DNA of 64,000 bases, taken from Humimonas sp964465015 (lineage in GTDB: Bacteria > Gemmatimonadota > Gemmatimonadetes > Palauibacterales > Palauibacteraceae). Below are positions 36,492 through 44,397 of this stretch, in pieces. The stretch covers positions 12,341-76,340 of the forward strand of contig CAYXHP010000068.1 in the NCBI GenBank assembly GCA_964465015.1. Direction: 5' to 3'. Each line of letters begins with the position of its first letter. The stretch's first letter is position 1. The notes beneath the pieces were generated by a model, which was given only the letters and a program-made list of their open reading frames with translations, made no database searches and was not told where the DNA came from. A program made the translations under genes and the position numbers.

Positions 36492-37168
36492 TCCGCTCGG
36501 CGGCGATTCTGGTCGCGGCCGGGAGCGGCCGCAGGGCGGGCGACGGCGCGCCCAAGCAGCTCCGCGAGCTGGCCGGGATTCCGGTCCTCCAGCGGGCGTG
36601 GGCGCCATTCGCCGCCTCCGAAGCGATCGGGGAGATCGTGCTCGTCGTGCCCGAGGAGACCGCACAGGCGCCGCCCACCTGGCTGCGGAAGGGACCGGGC
36701 CGCCTGGTGGCGGGCGGCGCCACCCGGACCGACTCGGTGCGCAGGGGGCTCCTGTCCCTCGGACTGGAGGTCGAGACGGTGCTGGTCCACGACGGGGTGC
36801 GGCCGTTCGCGTCGGAGGGGCTCGTCGGGCGGGTCCTGTCCGCGGCCTCCGGCGGACCGGTCGTGCCGCTCCTCCCGGTGGTGGACACCGTGAAGGAGGT
36901 GGACGGGTCGGGCATCGTCCTCCGGACCCTCGAGCGGTCCGCGCTGCGCCGGGCCCAGACTCCCCAGGGGTTTCCGGCCGGGCTCCTCCGCCGGCTGCAC
37001 GAAGCGGCCGCGCGCGCGGGACGGTCCGCGACGGATGACGCCGCGCTGTGCGAGGAGGCCGGTCACCGCGTGGTGGGGATCCTGGGCGAGGAGACCAACC
37101 TGAAGCTCACGACCCCGGCCGATTTCGACTTCGCCACGTGGCTCCTGGAGACGGGGCGCGTCCAGTGA
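36488..37168 (+). CDS. ispD: 2-C-methyl-D-erythritol 4-phosphate cytidylyltransferase
   Basis: 226 residues; makes CDP-methylerythritol in the MEP isoprenoid pathway. LVAAGSGRRAG is the CTP-binding glycine-rich loop with the catalytic Arg and Lys (PKQL). VLVHDGVRPF and RAQTPQGFP are family signatures, as is NLKLTTPADFDFA at the end. GTG 36488 overlaps the radA stop; the ispD stop overlaps tsaC. No IspF domain is fused or adjacent. Confidence 0.95.
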   Translation: MIRSAAILVAAGSGRRAGDGAPKQLRELAGIPVLQRAWAPFAASEAIGEIVLVVPEETAQAPPTWLRKGPGRLVAGGATRTDSVRRGLLSLGLEVETVLVHDGVRPFASEGLVGRVLSAASGGPVVPLLPVVDTVKEVDGSGIVLRTLERSALRRAQTPQGFPAGLLRRLHEAAARAGRSATDDAALCEEAGHRVVGILGEETNLKLTTPADFDFATWLLETGRVQ

Positions 37169-37818
37169 CCGGGGACGCGGGGGCGGCAGCGGGCGGAGAG
37201 GGTCGCCGCCGGGTCTCGGAGGCGGAGGTGCGGCGCGCCGCCGCGGCGCTCGCCGAGGGAGCCATCCTGGCCCACCCCACGTCGACCGTCTACGGTCTGG
37301 GGAGCCTCGACGCCGCCCTCGACGAGGTGATCGCGGCGCTCAAGGGACGTCCGACCGACCGCCCACTCCTGCGGATCGCGGCCAACGTGGAAGCGCTCCT
37401 GGCCGCGCACCCGTCGCTGGTGTGGGACGACCGGGCCGACCGGCTGGCCAAGGCCCTGTGGCCCGGGCCGCTCACACTCGTCCTGCACGATGGCACCGCC
37501 GCCGGCCTCGCCGCCCGGGTCGAGGGGCACCCCTCCATCCAGGCCGTGCTCGAGCGGCTGGGTCCCGCGACGATGAGCTCCACGAGCTTGAATCGCACCG
37601 GCTCGTCCCCCGCCCGCACGCCGGACGAGGTGCGAGCCTTCCTGGCCGACCTGGCTCCGGTCGAAGTCCCCGTGGCCTTCCTGGACGCGGGCCCGCTGCC
37701 GCCCTCGCCGCCGTCGACGATCCTGTCCCTGCTCGAGGACGAGCCGAGGCTCCTGCGCGAGGGGGCCGTGCCGACCCTCCGGCTGGTCGAGGCGCTGGGT
37801 CGAGAGCCGGTACGATGA
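37165..37818 (+). CDS. L-threonylcarbamoyladenylate synthase (Sua5/YrdC/TsaC)
   Basis: 217 residues; makes the donor for t6A modification of ANN-decoding tRNAs. AHPTSTVYGLG is the substrate motif (usually YPTDTVYGLG), KGRPTDRPL matches KXRX5PL, and LWPGPLTLVL and STSLNRTG complete the fold. The Sua5 C-terminal domain is lacking. GTG 37165 overlaps the ispD stop. It is followed at once by a low-molecular-weight phosphatase, as in the B. subtilis ywlC-ywlE neighbourhood. Confidence 0.9.
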   Translation: MTGDAGAAAGGEGRRRVSEAEVRRAAAALAEGAILAHPTSTVYGLGSLDAALDEVIAALKGRPTDRPLLRIAANVEALLAAHPSLVWDDRADRLAKALWPGPLTLVLHDGTAAGLAARVEGHPSIQAVLERLGPATMSSTSLNRTGSSPARTPDEVRAFLADLAPVEVPVAFLDAGPLPPSPPSTILSLLEDEPRLLREGAVPTLRLVEALGREPVR

Positions 37819-38387
37819 GCGAAGTGGCGCGGCGGGAGGCGGGCTCGGAACGGGCCGTGCGACAGGTCCTGTTCGTGTGCACCGGGAACACCTGCCGGAG
37901 TCCCATGGCCGAGGTGCTGGCGGCGGAGGCGCTGTGCGCCCGGCGTTCCGACGTCGAGGTGGGATCGGCAGGCACGTTCGCCGCATCCGGGGCTCCCGCC
38001 GCGGCCGAGGCGGTGACCGTCGCGGCGGAGCACGGCCTCGACCTGTCGGGCCACCGGTCGCGGCCCCTGACGCCGGAGCTGGCGTCCGGGGCCGACCTCG
38101 TGCTGTGCATGGCGGCCTCCCACCGGCGCACCGCCGCCGAGCTCGGGGCCCGGGAGCGCGCGCTGCTCCTGTCCAGCTTCCTGCCCGAAGGGCACCCCCG
38201 TCGCGGCGCCGACATTCCCGACCCGATCGGGGGCGGGCGCGCGGCCTACGAGGAGGCTTTCGAGGCGCTGCGAGCGGCGGTGGACGGACTGGTCCGGCGC
38301 CTGGAACGAGCGCCGCGCGGGAAGACGGGAGACGCGGGGACCGACGGCACGGAGCCCGAGGCCGGCAGCGGGGCGCGGGATGCGTGA
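37815..38387 (+). CDS. low-molecular-weight phosphatase, YwlE (protein-arginine phosphatase) type
   Basis: 190 residues. The P-loop FVCTGNTCRSPMAE starts the catalytic domain with nucleophile Cys22; the general acid lies in DPIGGG. Position 26 in the loop is Thr (CTGNTCR), the residue that in YwlE selects phosphoarginine, whereas tyrosine phosphatases have Ile there. The N-terminus (13 residues) and a C-terminal Gly/Asp/Thr tail of about 30 residues are extra. ATG 37815 overlaps the tsaC stop, and the end overlaps aroE by eight bases. No arginine kinase (McsB) gene is in the window. Confidence 0.85.
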   Translation: MSEVARREAGSERAVRQVLFVCTGNTCRSPMAEVLAAEALCARRSDVEVGSAGTFAASGAPAAAEAVTVAAEHGLDLSGHRSRPLTPELASGADLVLCMAASHRRTAAELGARERALLLSSFLPEGHPRRGADIPDPIGGGRAAYEEAFEALRAAVDGLVRRLERAPRGKTGDAGTDGTEPEAGSGARDA

Positions 38388-39294
38388 GGTCGACGGCCGA
38401 CGGGCCTTCGTGCTCGTCGGTCACCCCGTGGAGCACTCCCTGTCCCCGGCGATCCACCGCGCCGCCTTTCGTGCCCTGGGGGTGGAGGCCACGTATGCGC
38501 TCCAGGACGTGGAGCCCGCCGGGCTGGAGGAGGCCGTGCGCTCGGCGGCTCCGGCCGGCGGCGGCAACGTCACGCTCCCGCACAAGGAGCGGATCGTGCG
38601 GCTCCTCGACGAAGCATCCGCGACCGTGCGCGCGACGGGCGCCTGCAACTGCTTCTGGTGGAGGGAGGGCCGCCTGGCCGGGGACAACACGGACGTCGGG
38701 GCCTTCTCGGAGGTGGCCGCCGAGCTGTGCGGGGACGGGTGGCCGGCCCGGACGGTCCTCCTTCTCGGGGCGGGCGGGGCGGCCCGCGCGGTGCTCCACG
38801 CCTGCCTGTCGGCCGGAGTGGGCCGAATCGACCTCCTGGACCGGACGCCCGACCGGGCCCGGGTCGCGGCCGGCTCGGTCCTGGCGGAGGCCGGCGCGGA
38901 CGCGTCGCGCGTCCGGGTGCTGGAGTCCGTCGGGGGCCAAGCGGTGTCCATCGGCGCCGGGGGCCGATCGGCGGCGCTCGCGCTCCCCGGTGAGACGCCG
39001 GTCTCGGAGTACGGCCTCGTCGTGAACGCCACCAGCCTCGGACTTCGACCGGACCACCCGGAGCCGCTCGCCCTCGAGAGCGCCGGAGGGACGGCGGTGC
39101 TCGATCTGGCATACGGCCCGGAGGAGACCCCCTGGGTCCGGCATGCCCGGGAGCTCGGCCTGCGAGCCGCCGACGGGACGGGAATGCTGGTCGCCCAGGC
39201 GGCGGCCTCGCTGGAGCGCTGGCTGGGCGTGGCGGCGCCGCGGGAGGTGATGGAGGCGGCGGCCCGGCGGGCCAAGGCGCGCGTTCCTCGATGA
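38380..39294 (+). CDS. aroE: shikimate dehydrogenase
   Basis: 304 residues; reduces 3-dehydroshikimate with NADPH. Substrate motif HSLSPAIHRAAF, catalytic Lys in NVTLPHKE, Asp in GDNTDVGAF, nucleotide loop GAGGAARAV, and the C-terminal DGTGMLVAQAAASLERW. ATG 38380 overlaps the phosphatase gene by eight bases and the stop overlaps comF. Other aro genes are not adjacent. Confidence 0.95.
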   Translation: MREVDGRRAFVLVGHPVEHSLSPAIHRAAFRALGVEATYALQDVEPAGLEEAVRSAAPAGGGNVTLPHKERIVRLLDEASATVRATGACNCFWWREGRLAGDNTDVGAFSEVAAELCGDGWPARTVLLLGAGGAARAVLHACLSAGVGRIDLLDRTPDRARVAAGSVLAEAGADASRVRVLESVGGQAVSIGAGGRSAALALPGETPVSEYGLVVNATSLGLRPDHPEPLALESAGGTAVLDLAYGPEETPWVRHARELGLRAADGTGMLVAQAAASLERWLGVAAPREVMEAAARRAKARVPR

Positions 39295-40115
39295 GAGTGC
39301 GCGGGCACCGCGGGGCGTCCGGCAAAGCTCGCGCGGGCGCAGGGAGCTCGAGACGGGGCCGCCGGCCAACGCGCTCGGGATCGGGGGCGGCGCGCCGACT
39401 TCGGGGCTGGCTGGACCGGCTTCTCCCGCCGGCGTGCGTGGCGTGCGGCTCCGGGCTCGAGCCGGGGGCGGCGCCCGTGTGCGGGCTGTGCTGGCACCGA
39501 CTCCCACGCCTTCCGGCGCCCCGGTGTCCCCGGTGCGGGGCTACGCGCGTCCTGGACCTGGGCGGTGAAGGCACGTGCACGGAGTGTCTCTCGTGGCCCG
39601 CTGAGCTCCGACGAGCCGGGAGTCCGTTCCGGATGGCGGGTGGAGCGGCGCGGCTGGTGCACGCGCTCAAATACGAGGGGTGGTTCGCGCTCGCCGGGCC
39701 GATGGGCGAGGCCCTGGCCGGGGAGGCGCAGCGCCTGTCCGGCGGCGTGGAGCATCGGCTGGAACCGGTGCCGCTCCCGGCGGCGCGTCGACGAGAGAGG
39801 GGCTACAATCAGGCGGAGCTCCTGGCCCGATCGCTGGGCCGCGCGCTGGGCTGGCCGGTGGGCGCCTCGCTCCGGCGCGACGGTGCACGCCGTCGACAGG
39901 TGAGGCTCGGACGCAACGAAAGGCGGGAGAACGTGCTGGGCGCGTTCCACGCGACGAGGCCGCCGGGGGACGACCTTCCGGTGCTCCTGGTGGACGATGT
40001 GCTGACCACGGGCGCCACGGCTGCCGCCTGCGTCGGGGCGCTGCAGGGAGCGGGGCATCGGGTCACCGGGGTCCTCGCCTTTGCACGCGCCTTGCAGGTC
40101 ATCGAGGCGCCGTGA
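39291..40115 (+). CDS. comF: ComF family phosphoribosyltransferase-like protein
   Basis: 274 residues. N-terminal double zinc-finger with Cys pairs CVACG, CGLC, CPRCG and CTEC, and a type I phosphoribosyltransferase domain with RGYNQAELLARSLG and the PRPP loop LLVDDVLTTGATA. ComF is needed in natural transformation, where it helps move single-stranded DNA; in many non-competent bacteria it is kept with unclear role. The first 40 residues are Arg/Gly-rich. ATG 39291 overlaps the aroE stop. Confidence 0.9.
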   Translation: MRVRGHRGASGKARAGAGSSRRGRRPTRSGSGAARRLRGWLDRLLPPACVACGSGLEPGAAPVCGLCWHRLPRLPAPRCPRCGATRVLDLGGEGTCTECLSWPAELRRAGSPFRMAGGAARLVHALKYEGWFALAGPMGEALAGEAQRLSGGVEHRLEPVPLPAARRRERGYNQAELLARSLGRALGWPVGASLRRDGARRRQVRLGRNERRENVLGAFHATRPPGDDLPVLLVDDVLTTGATAAACVGALQGAGHRVTGVLAFARALQVIEAP

Positions 40116-40141
40116 TTGGCGATCGACGACTCCGAACGCCC

Positions 40142-40171
40142 CCGCTCGCCGCCGGACCGCGCGGCGAGCGG
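40142..40171 (+). terminator. hairpin between comF and gap
   Basis: CCGCTCGCCGC (40142-40152) pairs perfectly with GCGGCGAGCGG (40161-40171) around an eight-base loop. There is no T-run. Placed at the end of the long gene train, it may stop transcription with Rho or protect the end of the message. Confidence 0.4.
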
Positions 40172-40221
40172 ACGGGAAGCCCGGACCGACAACCACATAA
40201 GATTCAGCGAGGGGGAAGACC

Positions 40222-41250
40222 ATGACCGCACGCGTGGCCATCAACGGGTTCGGGCGCATCGGGCGCAACATCTTCCGTGCCGCGCACGGTCGGCCCGACG
40301 GCGGCGTGGAGATCGTCGCCGTCAACGACCTCACCGACCCGCAGTCCCTCGCCCATCTGCTGCGCCACGACTCCGTGCACGGTGCCTTCGCGGGCCAGGT
40401 CGAGGTCGAGGGCGACACGCTGGTCGTGGACGGCCGGCCGGTCCGCGTCCTGTCCGAGCGCGATCCCGGTGCGCTCCCGTGGAAGGATCTCGAGGTGGAC
40501 ATCGTCCTCGAGGCGACCGGGCTCTTCACCCGGCGCGCCGACGCGGCGAAGCACCTGTCGGCCGGCGCTCGCAAAGTGATCATCACGGCCCCGGCCAAGG
40601 AGCCCGACGTGACCGTCTGCCTGGGCGTGAACGAGGGTGATTACGACCCGGATCACCACGACGTCGTCTCCAACGCCAGCTGCACGACCAATTGCGTGGC
40701 GCCCCTGGTCCGGGTGATCGACGAGGAGCTCGGGTGGGAGAACGGGCTCATGACCACGGTCCACAGCTACACGACCAGTCAGCAGATCCTGGACGGTCCC
40801 CACAAGGACCTGCGGCGAGCGCGAGCGGCGGCCCTGTCGATCATTCCGACCACGACCGGAGCCGCACGGGCCACGGCGCTCGTCTATCCGGCCGTGAAGG
40901 GCAAATTCGAGGGCATGGCGATGCGTGTCCCGACGCCGGATGTGTCGATCACGGACCTGGTGGTCACCGTGGGCCGCGACACCAGCGTGGAAGAGGTGAA
41001 CGACCTCTTCCGGTCGCGCGCACAGGGCGACCTGGCGGGCATCCTCGCGTTCAGCGACGAGCCGCTCGTGTCGGTGGACTACACGGGACACCCGGCCAGC
41101 TCGATCGTGGACGGTCCCTGCACCATGGTCCAGGGCGACCGGCTGGTGAAGGTCGTCTCGTGGTACGACAACGAGTGGGGATACTCCAACCGCTGCCTGG
41201 AGCTGGCCGGCCACGTCGCCGAGCGACTCCAGGCCGGGAGCGCGGCGTGA
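40222..41250 (+). CDS. gap: glyceraldehyde-3-phosphate dehydrogenase, type I
   Basis: 342 residues. INGFGRIGRN is the NAD-binding loop, AVNDL at the end of beta 2 favours NAD over NADP, and SNASCTTN holds nucleophile Cys154. TTVHSYT, RAAALSIIPTTTGAA and WYDNEWGYSNR are invariant family blocks. ATG 40222 follows AGGGGGAAG. It begins a glycolytic unit with pgk and tpiA joined by four-base overlaps. Confidence 0.97.
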   Translation: MTARVAINGFGRIGRNIFRAAHGRPDGGVEIVAVNDLTDPQSLAHLLRHDSVHGAFAGQVEVEGDTLVVDGRPVRVLSERDPGALPWKDLEVDIVLEATGLFTRRADAAKHLSAGARKVIITAPAKEPDVTVCLGVNEGDYDPDHHDVVSNASCTTNCVAPLVRVIDEELGWENGLMTTVHSYTTSQQILDGPHKDLRRARAAALSIIPTTTGAARATALVYPAVKGKFEGMAMRVPTPDVSITDLVVTVGRDTSVEEVNDLFRSRAQGDLAGILAFSDEPLVSVDYTGHPASSIVDGPCTMVQGDRLVKVVSWYDNEWGYSNRCLELAGHVAERLQAGSAA

Positions 41251-42440
41251 AGCGGACGCTTCGATCGCTGGGGTTCGCCGAGCTGCGCGGTCGGCGGGCC
41301 CTCGTGCGCGTCGACTACAACGTGCCGCTGGAGGAGGGAGAGATCCGGGAGGATAGCCGGATCACGGCGACGCTGCCCACCCTCCGGTACCTGCTGGAGG
41401 CCGGGGCGCGCCCCGTCCTGATGTCGCACCTGGGCCGACCCGGCGGGCACCCGGATCCGGCACTCTCGCTGGCCCCCGTGGCGGAGCGGCTCGAGCGAGT
41501 GCTCGAAGCGACGGTGCGTTTCGTCGGGCCGGCGGATGGCGAGGCGGCGCTGGCGGCGAGCCGAGAGCTGGAGACCGGCGAAGTCCTCCTGCTCGAGAAC
41601 CTCCGGTTCCTGGCCGGGGAAAAGAAGAACGATCCGGCTCTCGCGGACCGGCTGGCCCGGCTCGGCGACCTGTACGTCGAAGATGCGTTCGGGGCCTGCC
41701 ACCGGGCGCACTGCTCGATCGTGGGCGTTCCCCGTCGCCTCCATCCGGCCGTGGCCGGCTTCCTGGTCCAGGCCGAGCTCGAGGCGCTCGACCGGCTCCG
41801 GTCGGACACGGAGTCTCCGTTCGTGGTCGTCATGGGCGGAGCCAAGATCGGGGACAAGATCGGGCTCATGGAGGCGTTTCTGGGCCGGGCGGACCACATC
41901 CTGGTGGGCGGCGCGATGGCCAACACCTTCCTCAGGGCCCGGGGTCTCGACACCGGCGCGTCCCTGGTGGAGGACGATGCGCTCGACGAGGCGCGGAAGC
42001 TGACCGAGAGAGGAGGAGACCGGCTCGAGCTTCCCTCCGATGTCGTGGTCGCTGCCTCGCCGGAGGACGGAGAGGCCGCCCGGGTCGTCGCCGTCGACGC
42101 CATCGATGAAGGAGAAATGGCTCTGGACATCGGCCCGTCCACCCGGAGCGCGTTCGCCGGTGCCCTCGAGGGCTCCCGCACCGTGTTCTGGAACGGGCCC
42201 ATGGGCCTGTTCGAGAAGCCGGCCTTCGCCGAGGGCACGCGGGCGGTCGCCCTGGCCCTGGCGGAGGCGTGCCGGGACGGCGCGTTCGCGGTCGTGGGCG
42301 GCGGCGATTCGGCGCGTGCGGTACGGGAGGCCGGGGTCGCGAGCGAGCTCTCTCACGTCTCCACGGGAGGCGGCGCGGCACTCGAGTACCTGGCCGACGG
42401 CAGCCTGCCGGGTGTCGACGCCCTGGACGAAGCGCCGTGA
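41247..42440 (+). CDS. pgk: phosphoglycerate kinase
   Basis: 397 residues. RVDYNVPLEEG and SHLGRPGG bind the triose, LLENLRF and the AKIGDKIGLMEAFL block belong to the hinge and nucleotide region, and GGGDSARAV with STGGGAALEYL close the fold. GTG 41247 overlaps the gap stop (GTGA) and the stop overlaps tpiA in the same way. Not fused to TPI, unlike in some thermophiles. Confidence 0.97.
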   Translation: MKRTLRSLGFAELRGRRALVRVDYNVPLEEGEIREDSRITATLPTLRYLLEAGARPVLMSHLGRPGGHPDPALSLAPVAERLERVLEATVRFVGPADGEAALAASRELETGEVLLLENLRFLAGEKKNDPALADRLARLGDLYVEDAFGACHRAHCSIVGVPRRLHPAVAGFLVQAELEALDRLRSDTESPFVVVMGGAKIGDKIGLMEAFLGRADHILVGGAMANTFLRARGLDTGASLVEDDALDEARKLTERGGDRLELPSDVVVAASPEDGEAARVVAVDAIDEGEMALDIGPSTRSAFAGALEGSRTVFWNGPMGLFEKPAFAEGTRAVALALAEACRDGAFAVVGGGDSARAVREAGVASELSHVSTGGGAALEYLADGSLPGVDALDEAP

Positions 42441-43207
42441 GCGCGACCCGGCCGTACTTCGGAGCGAACTGGAAGATGCACAAGGGACCGTCGGCGGCTC
42501 GGGCCTTCGTGCATGCGTTCCGGGGCCTCCACCCTCCGAGCGCCGACCGAACGGTGGTCTTCTTCCCTCCGGCCCTCTCGATCCCGGCTTTCCTGGAGGA
42601 GAGGGGTGACCGCACGGACCTGGGCGTGGGCGTCCAGGACGTGCACCAGGCGGCGGAGGGGGCCCACACCGGTGCCGTCTCGGCTTCCATGGCGGCCGAT
42701 GCCGGGGCGACCTGGGGACTGGCCGGTCACTCCGAGCGTCGGCGCGAGTTCGGGGATGACGATGCGCTGGTGTCCGCCAAGGTGCTCCGGCTCCTGGAGG
42801 CGGGGCTGCGACCGGTGCTGTGCGTGGGCGAGACGCTGGAGCAGCGCGAGGCCGGCCAGCTGGAGGACGTGCTCCGGCGCCAGCTTCGGGCGGTCCTGGA
42901 CCGGCTGGCGGACGAGGACCGCTCTCGCCTGGTGATCGCCTACGAGCCGGTGTGGGCCATCGGGACCGGCCGCACGGCGAGCCCGCAGGATGCGGCCGAT
43001 GCCCACGCGCTCGTCCGGGCGGAGCTGGCCGAGCGGGTGGGCGAAGCGCGAGCCACCGAAGCCGTGGTGATCTACGGGGGCAGCGTCAAGCCGGAGAACG
43101 TCCAGGAGCTCCTCGCCATGCCGGGCATCGACGGGGCTCTGGTGGGAGGGGCGAGCCTGGAGCCGGAGGCATTCGCGCGCATCTGCGCAGCGGGCTCCCC
43201 GGCCTGA
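42437..43207 (+). CDS. tpiA: triose-phosphate isomerase
   Basis: 256 residues. GANWKMHK has the substrate Asn and Lys, GHSERR the catalytic His, AYEPVWAIGTG the catalytic Glu and flexible loop, and YGGSVKPEN and LVGGASLE the phosphate site. GTG 42437 overlaps the pgk stop. It is the last gene of the gap-pgk-tpiA unit, followed by a fresh promoter for secG. Confidence 0.97.
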   Translation: MSATRPYFGANWKMHKGPSAARAFVHAFRGLHPPSADRTVVFFPPALSIPAFLEERGDRTDLGVGVQDVHQAAEGAHTGAVSASMAADAGATWGLAGHSERRREFGDDDALVSAKVLRLLEAGLRPVLCVGETLEQREAGQLEDVLRRQLRAVLDRLADEDRSRLVIAYEPVWAIGTGRTASPQDAADAHALVRAELAERVGEARATEAVVIYGGSVKPENVQELLAMPGIDGALVGGASLEPEAFARICAAGSPA

Positions 43208-43244
43208 GTCGGCGGCGTTCTCCGTCCCTCGGCGGCTCGCCGCG

Positions 43245-43274
43245 TTGACCCGCCGCGGAACCGCCGGCTAGATT
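43245..43274 (+). promoter_or_regulatory. putative secG promoter
   Basis: TTGACC (43245-43250), 18 bases, TAGATT (43269-43274) followed by G. Expected start near 43281, giving a leader of about 70 bases. Confidence 0.6.
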
Positions 43275-43289
43275 GTGGGTTTGAATCCA

Positions 43290-43312
43290 GGCGCGGGCCC
43301 GAGGTCCGCGCC
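43290..43312 (+). promoter_or_regulatory. hairpin in the secG leader
   Basis: GGCGCGGGCC (43290-43299), CGA loop, GGTCCGCGCC (43303-43312): ten pairs with one G-U, close to the predicted 5' end of the message. It could stabilise the RNA or attenuate transcription. No T-run follows. Confidence 0.4.
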
Positions 43313-43351
43313 TTCGAACGTCACGCCGCGACCAGGGAAGTCCACGACCGC

Positions 43352-43825
43352 ATGCTATACACGCTCCTGCTCATCGTCATCATTTTGCTCGCGCTGCTCC
43401 TGTGCGTGATCATCCTTCTCCAGGCAGGGCAGGGCGGGGGCCTGGCGGCCACCTTCGGCGGGGCTTCGTCCTCGACCGAGTCTTTCATGGGGGGACGACA
43501 GGCCGCCACGCTCCTCACCAGGCTGAGCTGGATCGGAGGCGGGCTGTTCCTGTTCCTCGCCTTCGTGCTCGCGGTCGTCTCCTCGGGGTCGCGGCAGTCA
43601 GCGCCGAGCTCGATCCTGAAGGGCGAGTTCGGCGGCGCCGGTCAGCAGCAGGTGCCGACGACGCCGACCTCGGTGCTGCAGGCCGAGAGCGCGGGAGCCA
43701 AGATCCCGGACACGTCGGCGGCGCGCGGCGGGGTGCTTCCGAAGTCGTCCCGACCCGACACCGGTCAGGGAGCTGGGGGGGCCGGATCGGGCTCGAAGGG
43801 CTCCTCGGGCGGAACGTCCAGGTAG
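43352..43825 (+). CDS. secG: preprotein translocase subunit SecG
   Basis: 157 residues. Two membrane helices (about 1-24 and 50-73) flank the SecG loop LLQAGQGGGLAATFGGASSSTESFMGGR-type (read across 28-50), which is diagnostic. After residue 75 comes a long hydrophilic Ser/Gly/Pro tail, roughly twice the length of a usual SecG. The last 20 codons overlap the 3' end of the RNase H-like gene on the other strand by 61 bases, so the tail may have grown by read-through into that gene. Membrane channel component with SecY and SecE, which lie elsewhere. Confidence 0.92.
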   Translation: MLYTLLLIVIILLALLLCVIILLQAGQGGGLAATFGGASSSTESFMGGRQAATLLTRLSWIGGGLFLFLAFVLAVVSSGSRQSAPSSILKGEFGGAGQQQVPTTPTSVLQAESAGAKIPDTSAARGGVLPKSSRPDTGQGAGGAGSGSKGSSGGTSR

Positions 43826-44397
43826 TCCACGAGGCTCCCCGCGTCGATCTTCGCCTGGATCCAGGCGTCGAATCCCGAAGGCGTCAGACCCTCGATCCCC
43901 ACGCCCGTGGTGGCCGTCCGCACGGCCAGCATGTTGGCGTACTCGTTCTTGGCGTGGCCGGCATGGCCCCGGATCCAGCGCCACTCCACGCGGTGCTGAC
44001 GGGCCACGTCGGCCAGCTCCCGCCACAGCTCGACGTTCTCGATCTCTCCACCCTTGCGGCGCCATCCCCGGCGGGCCCAGCCGTGGATCCACTCTTTCAT
44101 GCCCCGCACGAGGTACTGGCTGTCGCTCGTGAACACGACGTCGGAGCGCCGGCGCAGGGCCGAGAGACCCACGATCCCGGACCGGAGCGCCATGCGGTTG
44201 TTGGTCGTGTCGGGCTCATAGCGGGCGAAATCCTTGCGAGCCCAGCCCCGGCCAGGTCGGAACTGCTCGATGAGCCCCGCGGCGCCTCCGGGATTGGCAC
44301 GCGACCTGAACTGGTTGCCCAGGCAGGACTCGTCGGCGTAGATGTAGACGAGAGACGGAGCCTCGCTCCGTCCGCGGTGGTCGTCGCTCGAATTCAT
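43765..44397 (-). CDS. RNase HI-like protein with altered active site
   Basis: 210 residues. Strong resemblance to RNase HI in TNNRMALRSGIVGL, FTSDSQYLVRGMKEWIHGW, ENVELWRELAD and VEWRWIRGHAGH. Compared with the E. coli carboxylate set (D10, E48, D70, D134), Asp22 and Asp92 are kept, but E48 is Ala70 (codon at 44190-44188) and D134 is Asn155; His145 matches H124. The loop after Asp22 (ESCLGNQFRSRANPGG) is longer than usual. ATG 44397 is two bases from the carA start on the opposite strand. It may be a divergent nuclease family with a shifted acidic residue, or an RNA/DNA-hybrid-binding protein without normal activity. Confidence 0.8.
   Translation of the reverse strand: MNSSDDHRGRSEAPSLVYIYADESCLGNQFRSRANPGGAAGLIEQFRPGRGWARKDFARYEPDTTNNRMALRSGIVGLSALRRRSDVVFTSDSQYLVRGMKEWIHGWARRGWRRKGGEIENVELWRELADVARQHRVEWRWIRGHAGHAKNEYANMLAVRTATTGVGIEGLTPSGFDAWIQAKIDAGSLVDYLDVPPEEPFEPDPAPPAP

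Noticed and set aside
37063..39507. 814-codon minus-strand frame opposite tsaC-aroE
   Set aside because: Low-complexity antisense frame, no start signals.
43272..43290. GTGGGTTTGAATCC resembling a tRNA T arm
   Set aside because: No matching acceptor, D or anticodon stems around it.
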